6,766 nt of DNA, from positions 1 through 6,766 of the forward strand of contig JALOMZ010000105.1 of NCBI GenBank assembly GCA_025455205.1, read 5' to 3'. The number at the start of each line of letters is the position of its first letter. The stretch's first letter is position 1. Shown here piece by piece: positions 1 to 6,440 of this stretch. The translations under genes were made by a program, and so were the position numbers. The DNA is from Chitinophagaceae bacterium. GTDB lineage: Bacteria; Bacteroidota; Bacteroidia; Chitinophagales; Chitinophagaceae. The notes below the pieces were generated by a model, which was not told the DNA's origin, did not search any database, and saw nothing but the letters and a program-made list of their open reading frames with translations.

Positions 1-1202
1 CCCACCATGTCGGCATTAGCGAAGTTGAGGCATATGAAAGCGTATTCCTCACTTTCAATTTCGGGCAGCAGGGTAGCCGTTACCTCATTGGCGCTCATTT
101 CGGGCTGCAGGTCGTACGTGGCCACCTTCGGGCTTTGAACAATGATGCGTTTCTCGCCGTCGAATTCCTTCTCCCGTCCGCCGCTGAAAAAGAATGTGAC
201 GTGCGGGTATTTTTCGGTTTCGGCGATACGGATTTGCTTCAGGCCATGGGCGGCAATCACTTCGCCCAGGGTATTGTTGAGGTTATCGGTCTCAAACACC
301 ACGTGCACGCCCTGCCAGCTCTTGTCGTATTCCGTCATGGTGGTGTAGTGCAGCTGCAGGATATGCATTCCGTGATCGGGGTGGTCTTTCTGCGTAAGCA
401 CTTCCGTGATCTCCCGGCAGCGGTCGGTGCGGAAATTGAACACCAGCACGGCATCGCCGCTGCGGATGGTGGCAATGGGCTGGTCATCGGGGCCCACTAT
501 AACGGTAGGCTTGATGAACTCATCGGTTACATTATCGGCGTAGGAGGCCTCCACGGCTGCAATGGCATCGGTTGCTTTTTCGCCGATGCCGTGCACCATG
601 GCATCGTAGGCCAGCTTCACGCGCTCCCAGCGTTTGTCGCGGTCCATGGCATAGTAGCGGCCGTTGACGGTGGCGATGCGGCCAACGGTGGCATCAAGAT
701 GTGCCTGCAGCTCTTTCAGGAAGCCCAGTCCACTCTTGGGGTCGCAGTCGCGCCCATCTGTAAAGGCATGGATATATACGTCCTGCAGCCCTTCCTGCTG
801 GCAGAGGCTTACCAGGGCCTTCAGGTGGTTGATATGGCTGTGCACGCCGCCGTCGCTCACCAGGCCCAGCAGGTGGAGGGCCTTGCCCTGCGTTTTGGCA
901 TAGCGGATGCTGGCCAGCAGCTTGGGGTTTTGCTGAAAGGACCCATCGCGAACGGCCACGTTGATGCGCTGCAATTCCTGGTATACAATACGACCGGCAC
1001 CGAGGTTGAGGTGGCCTACCTCACTGTTACCCATCTGCCCTTCAGGCAAACCCACCAGTTCACCACAGGTGGTGAGGGTGGTATTGGGATATTGGCTGTA
1101 CAGGCTGTCTACAAAGGGGGTGTTGGCGGCACGGATGGCATCGCTGGCGGGCACCTGGCCCAGTCCCCATCCGTCCATAATCACCAGCATGGTCTTATTC
1201 AT
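1..1202 (-). CDS. gpmI: 2,3-bisphosphoglycerate-independent phosphoglycerate mutase, partial (C-terminus outside window)
   Basis: This cytosolic enzyme interconverts 3-phosphoglycerate and 2-phosphoglycerate in glycolysis and gluconeogenesis, using two Mn ions and a phosphoserine intermediate. Translating the minus strand from the ATG at 1202 gives MNKTMLVIMDGWGLG and an uninterrupted frame of 400 codons to the window edge. Visible signatures are Asp10 (metal), GNSEVGHLNLGAGR with the nucleophile Ser60, VSDGGVHSH (115-123), DGRD (149-152), RYYAMDRDKRWER (182-194), FNFRTDR (255-261), AETEKYPH (327-334) and NFANADMV (393-400), whose Asp398 is a second-metal ligand. The family is about 510 residues, so roughly 110 are missing, including the last metal ligands. 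No frameshift or missing catalytic residue was seen in the visible part. The start is chosen because the protein begins right at the conserved LVIMDGWG strand, as in homologues. It is divergent from the YceI gene. No convincing -7/-33 promoter pair was found for it. Confidence 0.97.
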   Translation of the reverse strand, partial: MNKTMLVIMDGWGLGQVPASDAIRAANTPFVDSLYSQYPNTTLTTCGELVGLPEGQMGNSEVGHLNLGAGRIVYQELQRINVAVRDGSFQQNPKLLASIRYAKTQGKALHLLGLVSDGGVHSHINHLKALVSLCQQEGLQDVYIHAFTDGRDCDPKSGLGFLKELQAHLDATVGRIATVNGRYYAMDRDKRWERVKLAYDAMVHGIGEKATDAIAAVEASYADNVTDEFIKPTVIVGPDDQPIATIRSGDAVLVFNFRTDRCREITEVLTQKDHPDHGMHILQLHYTTMTEYDKSWQGVHVVFETDNLNNTLGEVIAAHGLKQIRIAETEKYPHVTFFFSGGREKEFDGEKRIIVQSPKVATYDLQPEMSANEVTATLLPEIESEEYAFICLNFANADMV

Positions 1203-1326
1203 TCTGCTTCTTTTAGGTGTTTGCGGTATTTGGCGGTACCTGCAGGGAATATCCCGGCTTATCGGGCTCGCGGCAGGTTCCGGCGGGCGAATTTACCTGA
1301 ATTGGCGTTGCCGGCCGCTGATTTTC

Positions 1327-1355
1327 CCCTGCCCGGCAGGCCTGCCCGGGCAGGG
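1327..1355. repeat. GC-rich bulged palindrome in the divergent spacer
   Basis: Two palindromes lie side by side: a 13-mer with CCTGCC/GGCAGG arms (1328-1340) and a perfect 14-mer CCTGCCCGGGCAGG (1341-1354). Together they also fold as one long hairpin centred on AGGCCT (1338-1343): 6 bp, a single bulged C at 1347, then 8 more bp out to C1327-G1355. Both neighbouring genes start, rather than end, at this spacer, so it is not an obvious terminator for either. It may be a dispersed intergenic palindrome or a regulatory or DNA-structure element. The structure is seen directly; the role is unknown. Confidence 0.7.
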
Positions 1356-1421
1356 TTCCGGCACCTTTTTAGAAAATTTTCACGAACCATTATTTGGCCG
1401 GCATGTTATAAGATCTCAGTT

Positions 1422-1454
1422 TTGTGTCCAATACATGTATGTACATGTAATTTG
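1422..1454 (+). promoter_or_regulatory. Candidate Bacteroidota-type promoter for the YceI gene
   Basis: A TTG at 1422-1424, within a TTTTG run, lies 22 bp upstream of GTAATTTG (1447-1454). The latter keeps the TTTG end of the TAnnTTTG -7 consensus but not its leading TA. Spacing is within the usual range, and it would place transcription start near 1458-1462, giving a leader of about 20 nt before the ATG at 1481. The spacer between the boxes is filled by the TACATGTA dyad. The match is partial. Confidence 0.4.
1432..1449. promoter_or_regulatory. Tandem TACATGTA dyad, candidate operator
   Basis: TACATGTA occurs twice (1432-1439 and 1442-1449), separated by TG. Each copy is itself an 8-bp palindrome, so the 18 bp form both a direct repeat with a 10-bp period (one helical turn) and an inverted repeat with a 2-bp centre. 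It sits just upstream of and overlapping the candidate -7 box of the YceI gene, where a bound repressor would block polymerase. TACA/TGTA half-sites are known for BlaI/MecI/CopY-type repressors, but the spacing differs here, so no regulator can be assigned. Confidence 0.5.
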
Positions 1455-1480
1455 AAAAACCAACAAAAAATTCCGTTTCT

Positions 1481-2092
1481 ATGAAAAGCATGTTCCTGAA
1501 ATCTTCTGCAACTGTCCTGATGATCATGGGTGCCTCCCAGCTGTTTGCGGCTCCCAAGCCCAGCGGCCGTTTTGTAGTGAATGCCCAGCAAACCACCCTC
1601 AGCTGGAATGCCAAGAAAGTGACCGGTGAGCACAGCGGCCTGGTGCCCGTGTCTTCCGGTGTTATTGAAGTGAACAATGGCACAGTTAAGAGTGGCAATT
1701 TCACCATGAACCTGGCTGGCCTCACCGTTACCGACATCAAGGATGCCGGTACCAACGCCAAGCTGGTGGGTCACCTGAAGAGCGATGATTTCTTCAGCAC
1801 CGAGAAGCATCCTAATTCCACTTTTGTGGTTACCGGTATTGCGGCCGGCAGCCAGGCTGGCAGCTACACTGTAAAGGGCAACCTCACTATCAAGGGCATC
1901 ACCCAGGCCATCGAATTCCCCGCCAGCATTCTGGTAGACGGCAAGACCCTGAAGGCTGCCGCCAACATTACAGTAGACCGCACCAAGTTTGATATCCGCT
2001 ATGGTTCGAAGAGCTTTTTTGAGAGCATTGGCGACAAGGCAATTTATGACGACTTCACGCTGAGCCTGCAGCTGGTAGCCACCCAGCAGTAA
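1481..2092 (+). CDS. Secreted YceI-family (polyisoprenoid-binding-like lipocalin fold) protein
   Basis: This 203-residue protein has an N-terminal signal peptide: Lys2/Lys7, a hydrophobic stretch around residues 10-22, and probable signal peptidase I cleavage after LFA (residue 23, before APKP). It should be exported to the periplasm. The rest is one YceI domain, a beta-barrel that in characterised members binds polyisoprenoid chains. Recognisable elements are LSWNAKKVTGEHSG (40-53), HLKSDDFFSTEKHPNSTF (98-115), GNLTIKGITQAIEFP (133-147), ITVDRTKFDIRYGS (163-176) and IYDDFTLSLQLV (188-199). Length is typical for the family. The ligand and physiological role are unknown; members are linked to isoprenoid/quinone handling or stress. 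It appears to be monocistronic, with its own candidate promoter and operator upstream and a strong hairpin terminator about 50 nt after the stop. The family call is firm; the function is not. Confidence 0.93.
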   Translation: MKSMFLKSSATVLMIMGASQLFAAPKPSGRFVVNAQQTTLSWNAKKVTGEHSGLVPVSSGVIEVNNGTVKSGNFTMNLAGLTVTDIKDAGTNAKLVGHLKSDDFFSTEKHPNSTFVVTGIAAGSQAGSYTVKGNLTIKGITQAIEFPASILVDGKTLKAAANITVDRTKFDIRYGSKSFFESIGDKAIYDDFTLSLQLVATQQ

Positions 2093-2139
2093 TAGGCAGG
2101 ATAAAAGCAAAACTCCATAGGGATCCATCCCTCAGAAGC

Positions 2140-2168
2140 ACAGGCATTGCATCCGCAATGCCTGTTTT
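2140..2168 (+). terminator. Rho-independent terminator after the YceI gene
   Basis: A perfect 11-bp stem, ACAGGCATTGC (2140-2150) paired with GCAATGCCTGT (2155-2165), closes a 4-nt ATCC loop and runs into a short T tract (2165-2168). It lies about 50 nt after the YceI stop and before nadC. A smaller dyad, AGGGAT/ATCCCT (2119-2124 and 2127-2132), precedes it. The T tract is short, but the stem is unmistakable. Confidence 0.85.
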
Positions 2169-2184
2169 GCTGGGTGCATACTGC

Positions 2185-2192
2185 TACCTTTG
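2185..2192 (+). promoter_or_regulatory. Candidate -7 promoter box for nadC (TACCTTTG)
   Basis: TACCTTTG matches the Bacteroidota -7 consensus TAnnTTTG exactly and lies 17 bp before the nadC ATG, so the leader would be only about 10-12 nt. The nearest -33-like TTTG (2166-2169) overlaps the end of the terminator T tract and is closer to the -7 box (15-bp spacer) than is usual, so the -33 assignment is weak. Confidence 0.5.
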
Positions 2193-2209
2193 GCCTTCAA
2201 TACTGACAC

Positions 2210-3076
2210 ATGACGCAACAGGAATTTGACGCGCGGCTTGACCACCTGATACGCGAAGCTTTGGCCGAAGATGTGGGCGATGGCGACCACAGCACGCTCA
2301 GCTGCATTCCGCGTGAGGCAAGGGGCCGGGCGGTATTGCGCATCAAGCAGGAGGGCCGGCTGGCCGGCATGGCCGTGGCTGGCCGCATCTTCAGCCTGGT
2401 GGAGCCGGAGGCCATATTCCGGGCGTCGAAAGCCGATGGCCACCATATGGAGCCGGGCGAAACGGCTTTTGAGGTGGAGGCATCTGTGCATACCATTTTG
2501 ACATGCGAACGGCTTGTACTCAACTGTATGCAGCGCATGAGCGGCATTGCCACGCTCACGCAGCAGTATGTGCAGCGGCTGGAAGGCTACCGTACCCGCA
2601 TTCTCGATACCCGAAAAACCACGCCCAACTTCCGCCTGCTGGAAAAGGAAGCGGTGCGCATTGGTGGTGCGGTCAATCACCGTTTCGGGCTGTTTGACAT
2701 GATCATGCTCAAAGACAACCATATTGACTATGCCGGTGGGATAGAAAAGGCCATAGAGCGTGCCTGGCGCTACGTGCAGGAAGTGAAACCCGGCCTGAAG
2801 ATTGAGGTGGAGACCCGCAGTGTGGAAGATGTGCGGCGCGTGGTGGCAGCCGGCCGGGGCCGGGTATTTCGTGTGATGCTGGATAATTTTGCACCGGAGT
2901 CCATTGCTGAAGCAATGGACCTGCTGGGCAGTGATTTTGAAACGGAGGCCAGCGGCGGCATCACCCTCGACAACATAGAAGCGTATGCCGTCACCGGCAT
3001 TGATTACATAAGCAGCGGCGCCCTCATACACCAGGCCCGCAGCCTCGACCTGAGCCTGAAAGCCCTGATAGGCTGA
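2210..3076 (+). CDS. nadC: Nicotinate-nucleotide pyrophosphorylase (quinolinate phosphoribosyltransferase)
   Basis: NadC converts quinolinate and PRPP to nicotinate mononucleotide, CO2 and pyrophosphate, the third step of de novo NAD synthesis in the cytosol. The 288-residue length is typical. The N-terminal domain carries [11 protein letters not shown] (19-29) and [16 protein letters not shown] (100-115). The barrel domain carries [16 protein letters not shown] (131-146), [20 protein letters not shown] (152-171), EVET (199-202), MLDNF (223-227) and EASGGI (246-251), which together supply the Arg, His, Lys, Glu and Asp residues that bind quinolinate and PRPP. No key residue appears to be missing. 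The ATG at 2210 fits family N-termini and follows a perfect TAnnTTTG box. nadA and nadB are not in the window, so the pathway genes are not clustered here. The SUI1 gene follows after 62 nt with no clear terminator, so read-through is likely. Confidence 0.97.
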   Translation: MTQQEFDARLDHLIREALAEDVGDGDHSTLSCIPREARGRAVLRIKQEGRLAGMAVAGRIFSLVEPEAIFRASKADGHHMEPGETAFEVEASVHTILTCERLVLNCMQRMSGIATLTQQYVQRLEGYRTRILDTRKTTPNFRLLEKEAVRIGGAVNHRFGLFDMIMLKDNHIDYAGGIEKAIERAWRYVQEVKPGLKIEVETRSVEDVRRVVAAGRGRVFRVMLDNFAPESIAEAMDLLGSDFETEASGGITLDNIEAYAVTGIDYISSGALIHQARSLDLSLKALIG

Positions 3077-3099
3077 TTCTTATGTCATTGGCAAAACAA

Positions 3100-3131
3100 T
3101 GGAACCCTGGAACTTGTGAACTATTGAACTT
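3100..3131 (+). repeat. Four-copy 8-bp tandem repeat around GAAC
   Basis: Four consecutive octamers, TGGAACCC, TGGAACTT, GTGAACTA and TTGAACTT, place GAAC at 3102, 3110, 3118 and 3126 with an exact 8-bp period. The array fills half of the nadC-SUI1 spacer and ends 7 bp before the SUI1 ATG. A period of 8 is not a multiple of 3, which argues against coding and supports the start at 3139 over the in-frame ATG at 3082. It could be a degenerate slipped-strand repeat or a multi-site binding array; the function is unknown. Confidence 0.6.
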
Positions 3132-3138
3132 CTCTTCC

Positions 3139-3495
3139 ATGAGCAAGAAAAAACTCAACAGCCTCTCTGACCTGGGCGGCCTGGTATACAGTACCGATCC
3201 TTCCTTCCAGGCGCAGCAGCCCGAGCCGGAATCCGAAACCATGTTGCCCGGCCAGCAACGCTTGCGCATCTGGTTTGAAACCAAGCACCGCGGCGGCAAG
3301 GCAGTAACCATTGTGGCCGGCTTTGCAGGACCCGACCGTGAACTGGAGGAACTGGGCAAGAAACTGAAGCAGGCCTGCGGCACAGGCGGGTCGGTGAAAG
3401 AAGGAGAGATCCTGATTCAGGGTGATCACCGCGATAAAGTACTGCAGTGGCTCCTGAAACAGGGGTACAGCCAAACCAAAAAGGCCGGCGGATGA
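3139..3495 (+). CDS. YciH/SUI1-family (eIF1-like) translation factor
   Basis: This 118-residue protein resembles E. coli YciH, a bacterial relative of eukaryotic eIF1 thought to influence fidelity of start-site selection on the 30S subunit. The N-terminal tail includes [10 protein letters not shown] (12-21), matching the LVYST motif of YciH. The SUI1 domain spans about 40-115, with [20 protein letters not shown] (43-62), [20 protein letters not shown] (80-99) and a C-terminal GG. An upstream in-frame ATG at 3082 would add 19 residues, but they run through the GAAC repeat and look non-coding, whereas [14 protein letters not shown] is a normal family N-terminus, so 3139 is preferred. It lies 62 nt after nadC, possibly on the same transcript, and its stop overlaps the next start. 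The family is clear; its role in Bacteroidota is little known. Confidence 0.93.
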   Translation: MSKKKLNSLSDLGGLVYSTDPSFQAQQPEPESETMLPGQQRLRIWFETKHRGGKAVTIVAGFAGPDRELEELGKKLKQACGTGGSVKEGEILIQGDHRDKVLQWLLKQGYSQTKKAGG

Positions 3496-3734
3496 AATTC
3501 TGGGTACTTGATGCCGGCACGGCCTTTAGTGCCCTGCTGTCTATGCTGATGTTTCCCGCGGCGCTGATGCTGGGCCTGGGCTTGCTGTTCTGGTACCGTG
3601 GCTACCAGCAGCAGGATGAGGAGCGGCTGCGGCTGGGCCGCCTGCTCACCATGCTGGGCGCCATTTTCCTTGGCATACTGTTGATAACGAGCAATTTTCT
3701 GCTTGAACTGCTGGCGCGTGCGGCCAGGAGCTGA
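3492..3734 (+). CDS. Small two-helix inner-membrane protein, unknown function
   Basis: I do not recognise this 80-residue protein. It is hydrophobic, with predicted membrane helices at about residues 12-34 and 48-70. They are joined by a short charged, Gln-rich loop ([15 protein letters not shown], 36-50), and the C-terminus is positively charged (ARAARS). By the positive-inside rule the loop and C-terminus cannot both be cytosolic if both helices span, so topology is uncertain. The ATG overlaps the SUI1 stop as ATGA (3492-3495), which strongly favours this start over the in-frame ATG at 3447 inside the SUI1 gene and implies translational coupling. Codon use matches the neighbours. No catalytic or metal-binding motif is visible. 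A role near the ribosome or in membrane quality control would be speculation based only on the partner gene. Confidence 0.75.
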   Translation: MKFWVLDAGTAFSALLSMLMFPAALMLGLGLLFWYRGYQQQDEERLRLGRLLTMLGAIFLGILLITSNFLLELLARAARS

Positions 3735-3748
3735 TACCCGCAGGTTGC

Positions 3749-3763
3749 GATGAAGCCTTCATC
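3749..3763. terminator. Weak dyad between convergent genes, possible shared terminator
   Basis: GATGAAG and CTTCATC flank a single C (GATGAAGCCTTCATC), which would fold as a 5-bp stem with a 5-nt loop. It sits in the 40-bp gap between the small membrane gene and the convergent lipoprotein gene, the right place for a bidirectional terminator. No T tract follows on either strand, so the call is weak. Confidence 0.3.
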
Positions 3764-3774
3764 AGGCCGCCGGA

Positions 3775-4239
3775 TCATTCTTCAAAATACATATTGAAAA
3801 GACGGGTCTGTTGCTGCAGGGCCTGTAGTTGGGTGCCCTGGCTGGCCGCCACGCTATCCTGCTTGTAGGTTTTCACCATATTCATAAATGGTTCCAGCCA
3901 CAGGTGCAGTGCATCGTGGTCTGGTCCTTTCATCTTACAGTCAGATACCATTTTGCTGAGTTCCGCTTCCAGCCTGGCCGTGGTGGCCGCATGGTTTGCG
4001 GGGCTTTGGGCCAGCGCACTGTCAATGATTTGCTGCAATGCCCGGGCATGCAGCATGGTGAGCGCATCGGCCTTCCATTTGTTGCCATTGTTCAGTTCCA
4101 GGTCTGATGATGGTGCTGCCGTTGCCGACTGTACGGTTGCAGCGGCGCCATCTTCAGGTTTTGCATCGTGACTGTGCTGGGTATTGCAGGCAACTGCAAA
4201 GCCAGCCATCAGTACCAGGAAGCAGGTTCTCCACTTCAT
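3775..4239 (-). CDS. Small lipoprotein with conserved C-M-G-HD-LH-W motif, function unknown
   Basis: This 154-residue protein has a lipoprotein signal: MKWRT, a hydrophobic segment, and a lipobox-like AVAC with Cys18 as the probable lipidated residue, so it is predicted to be membrane-anchored in the periplasm or outer membrane. A low-complexity Ala/Ser/Thr-rich linker with a His pair (His22, His24) spans 19-45. The folded part, about 46-154, is mostly helical and starts LELNNGNKWKAD (47-58). Its most distinctive stretch is CKMKGPDHDALHLWLEP (101-117), with Cys101, Met103, His108 and His112 spaced so they could bind a soft metal. From memory, related Bacteroidota proteins share LNNG-KW and a C-M-G-HD-LH-W core and often lie near metal-efflux genes; no such genes are seen here. 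Metal binding is inference. The gene is convergent with the SUI1 pair and probably transcribed alone. Confidence 0.8.
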   Translation of the reverse strand: MKWRTCFLVLMAGFAVACNTQHSHDAKPEDGAAATVQSATAAPSSDLELNNGNKWKADALTMLHARALQQIIDSALAQSPANHAATTARLEAELSKMVSDCKMKGPDHDALHLWLEPFMNMVKTYKQDSVAASQGTQLQALQQQTRLFNMYFEE

Positions 4240-4243
4240 AGAG

Positions 4244-4271
4244 CAAATGTTTTGTGGTTGAAAGGTAGCAA
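4244..4271 (-). promoter_or_regulatory. Possible promoter of the lipoprotein gene
   Basis: On the minus strand a TTG (4271-4269) is followed after 17 bp by AACATTTG (4251-4244), one mismatch from TAnnTTTG. The -7-like box ends only 4 nt before the ATG at 4239, so the transcript would be leaderless or nearly so. This is unusual enough that the match may be chance. Confidence 0.25.
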
Positions 4272-4403
4272 GAAAAGGGAGGGCGTTGGCTGATGTTTTG
4301 CAGGCCCGGGCGTAAAATCAATTTCCTCACTTGTAACCGTTGCCTGCGCTATCCTGCTGCATTTGAAACCAGGCGCTATGGTAAGCATTCGCGAACAGGT
4401 TAT

Positions 4404-4439
4404 CTGCAGGCAGCGGGTGGTTTGCCTCCTGCCGCGCAG
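4404..4439. repeat. Imperfect hairpin in the pckA upstream region
   Basis: CTGC (4404-4407) can pair with GCAG (4436-4439), and GGCAG (4409-4413) with CTGCC (4429-4433), separated by a small internal loop; GG/CC (4419-4420 with 4425-4426) can pair inside. It has no T tract and lies about 215 bases before the likely pckA promoter, so its role is unclear. Confidence 0.35.
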
Positions 4440-4653
4440 GTTCAGCCAGGTGTGTTTACCATTACCTTGATTGCAATGTGTAAGTGCTACATGAACCAAA
4501 GTTTATATCAGCGCAAACGATTGCATAATAAATTTCGGTGCCGTCTAAAGCTCTGGCATTCCTTTTTTAAAAAAAATCAAGAATAGGTCTGTTTGGGTTG
4601 ATATGCCTACAGTTCTGCGGCCCGCTTTCAGCCTGTCAATTAAAATGGGCACC

Positions 4654-4661
4654 TAGATTTG
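4654..4661 (+). promoter_or_regulatory. Candidate -7 promoter box for pckA (TAGATTTG)
   Basis: TAGATTTG is an exact match to TAnnTTTG and would start transcription near 4665-4668, giving a leader of about 24 nt before the ATG at 4691. No TTG is present at the -33 position, so the promoter may be weak or activator-dependent. Confidence 0.45.
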
Positions 4662-4690
4662 CTGCTATTAAACGATTGCTTGCTTTAGCT

Positions 4691-6304
<1,614 letters not shown>

Positions 6305-6330
6305 CGCTGCTTTTCGATTGCTTGTCTCTG

Positions 6331-6357
6331 GAGGGCCCTGCTTTATGCGGGGCCTTC
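6331..6357 (+). terminator. Hairpin terminator after pckA
   Basis: An 11-bp GC-rich stem (6331-6341 with 6347-6357, including two G-U type pairs) closes a TTTAT loop 26 nt after the pckA stop. The following bases are TGCTGTTG rather than a run of T, so termination may be less efficient than at the YceI hairpin. Its position between pckA and the next gene supports the call. Confidence 0.75.
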
Positions 6358-6440
6358 TGCTGTTGAGGCCATGCATAAATATTATGACTATTGGTAATAC
6401 AGAAACGATATTCATGGGCTAATCCTTATTTTCACCTTCC

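Larger units (their letters stand above)
4240..4690. other. Long non-coding spacer between divergent lipoprotein gene and pckA
   Basis: No convincing gene is present in these 451 bases. The open frames here read as Arg/Cys-rich text without family motifs. There is an imperfect hairpin at 4404-4439, a short ATTGCAAT palindrome (4470-4477), an AT-rich stretch from about 4495 to 4580 that includes a TTTTTTAAAAAA run (4563-4574), and two promoter-like boxes, TAAATTTC (4529-4536) and TAGATTTG (4654-4661). No tRNA or recognisable riboswitch was seen. The spacer probably holds both promoters and pckA control sequences. Confidence 0.6.

Noticed and set aside
1253..1266. CCCG/CGGG dyad in the gpmI upstream region
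   Set aside because: Only a 4-bp stem with a 6-base loop, common by chance in GC-rich DNA.
1288..1295. TAAATTCG on the minus strand as the gpmI -7 box
   Set aside because: One mismatch to the consensus and no TTG at the -33 position; not strong enough to annotate as a promoter.
135..1484. 449-codon open frame on the plus strand opposite gpmI
   Set aside because: The minus strand encodes a complete, motif-rich GpmI through the same bases. The plus-strand translation is His/Gly/Val-rich with no family motifs, typical of a shadow of a GC-biased gene.
2132..3031. 299-codon open frame on the minus strand opposite nadC
   Set aside because: It is antisense to an intact nadC and would begin and end without any promoter or family signature.
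3082..3138. N-terminal extension of the SUI1-family protein
   Set aside because: It would translate the 8-bp-periodic GAAC repeat, which is not codon-phased; the family N-terminus fits the ATG at 3139.
4293..4586. 97-codon open frame in the pckA upstream spacer
   Set aside because: The translation is rich in Arg, Cys and Lys with no hydrophobic pattern or motif and no promoter box placed for it; it looks like chance open frame in non-coding DNA.
4598..4690. N-terminal extension of pckA from the upstream ATG
   Set aside because: The extra 31 residues do not resemble PEPCK N-termini and the stretch contains an exact TAnnTTTG promoter box.
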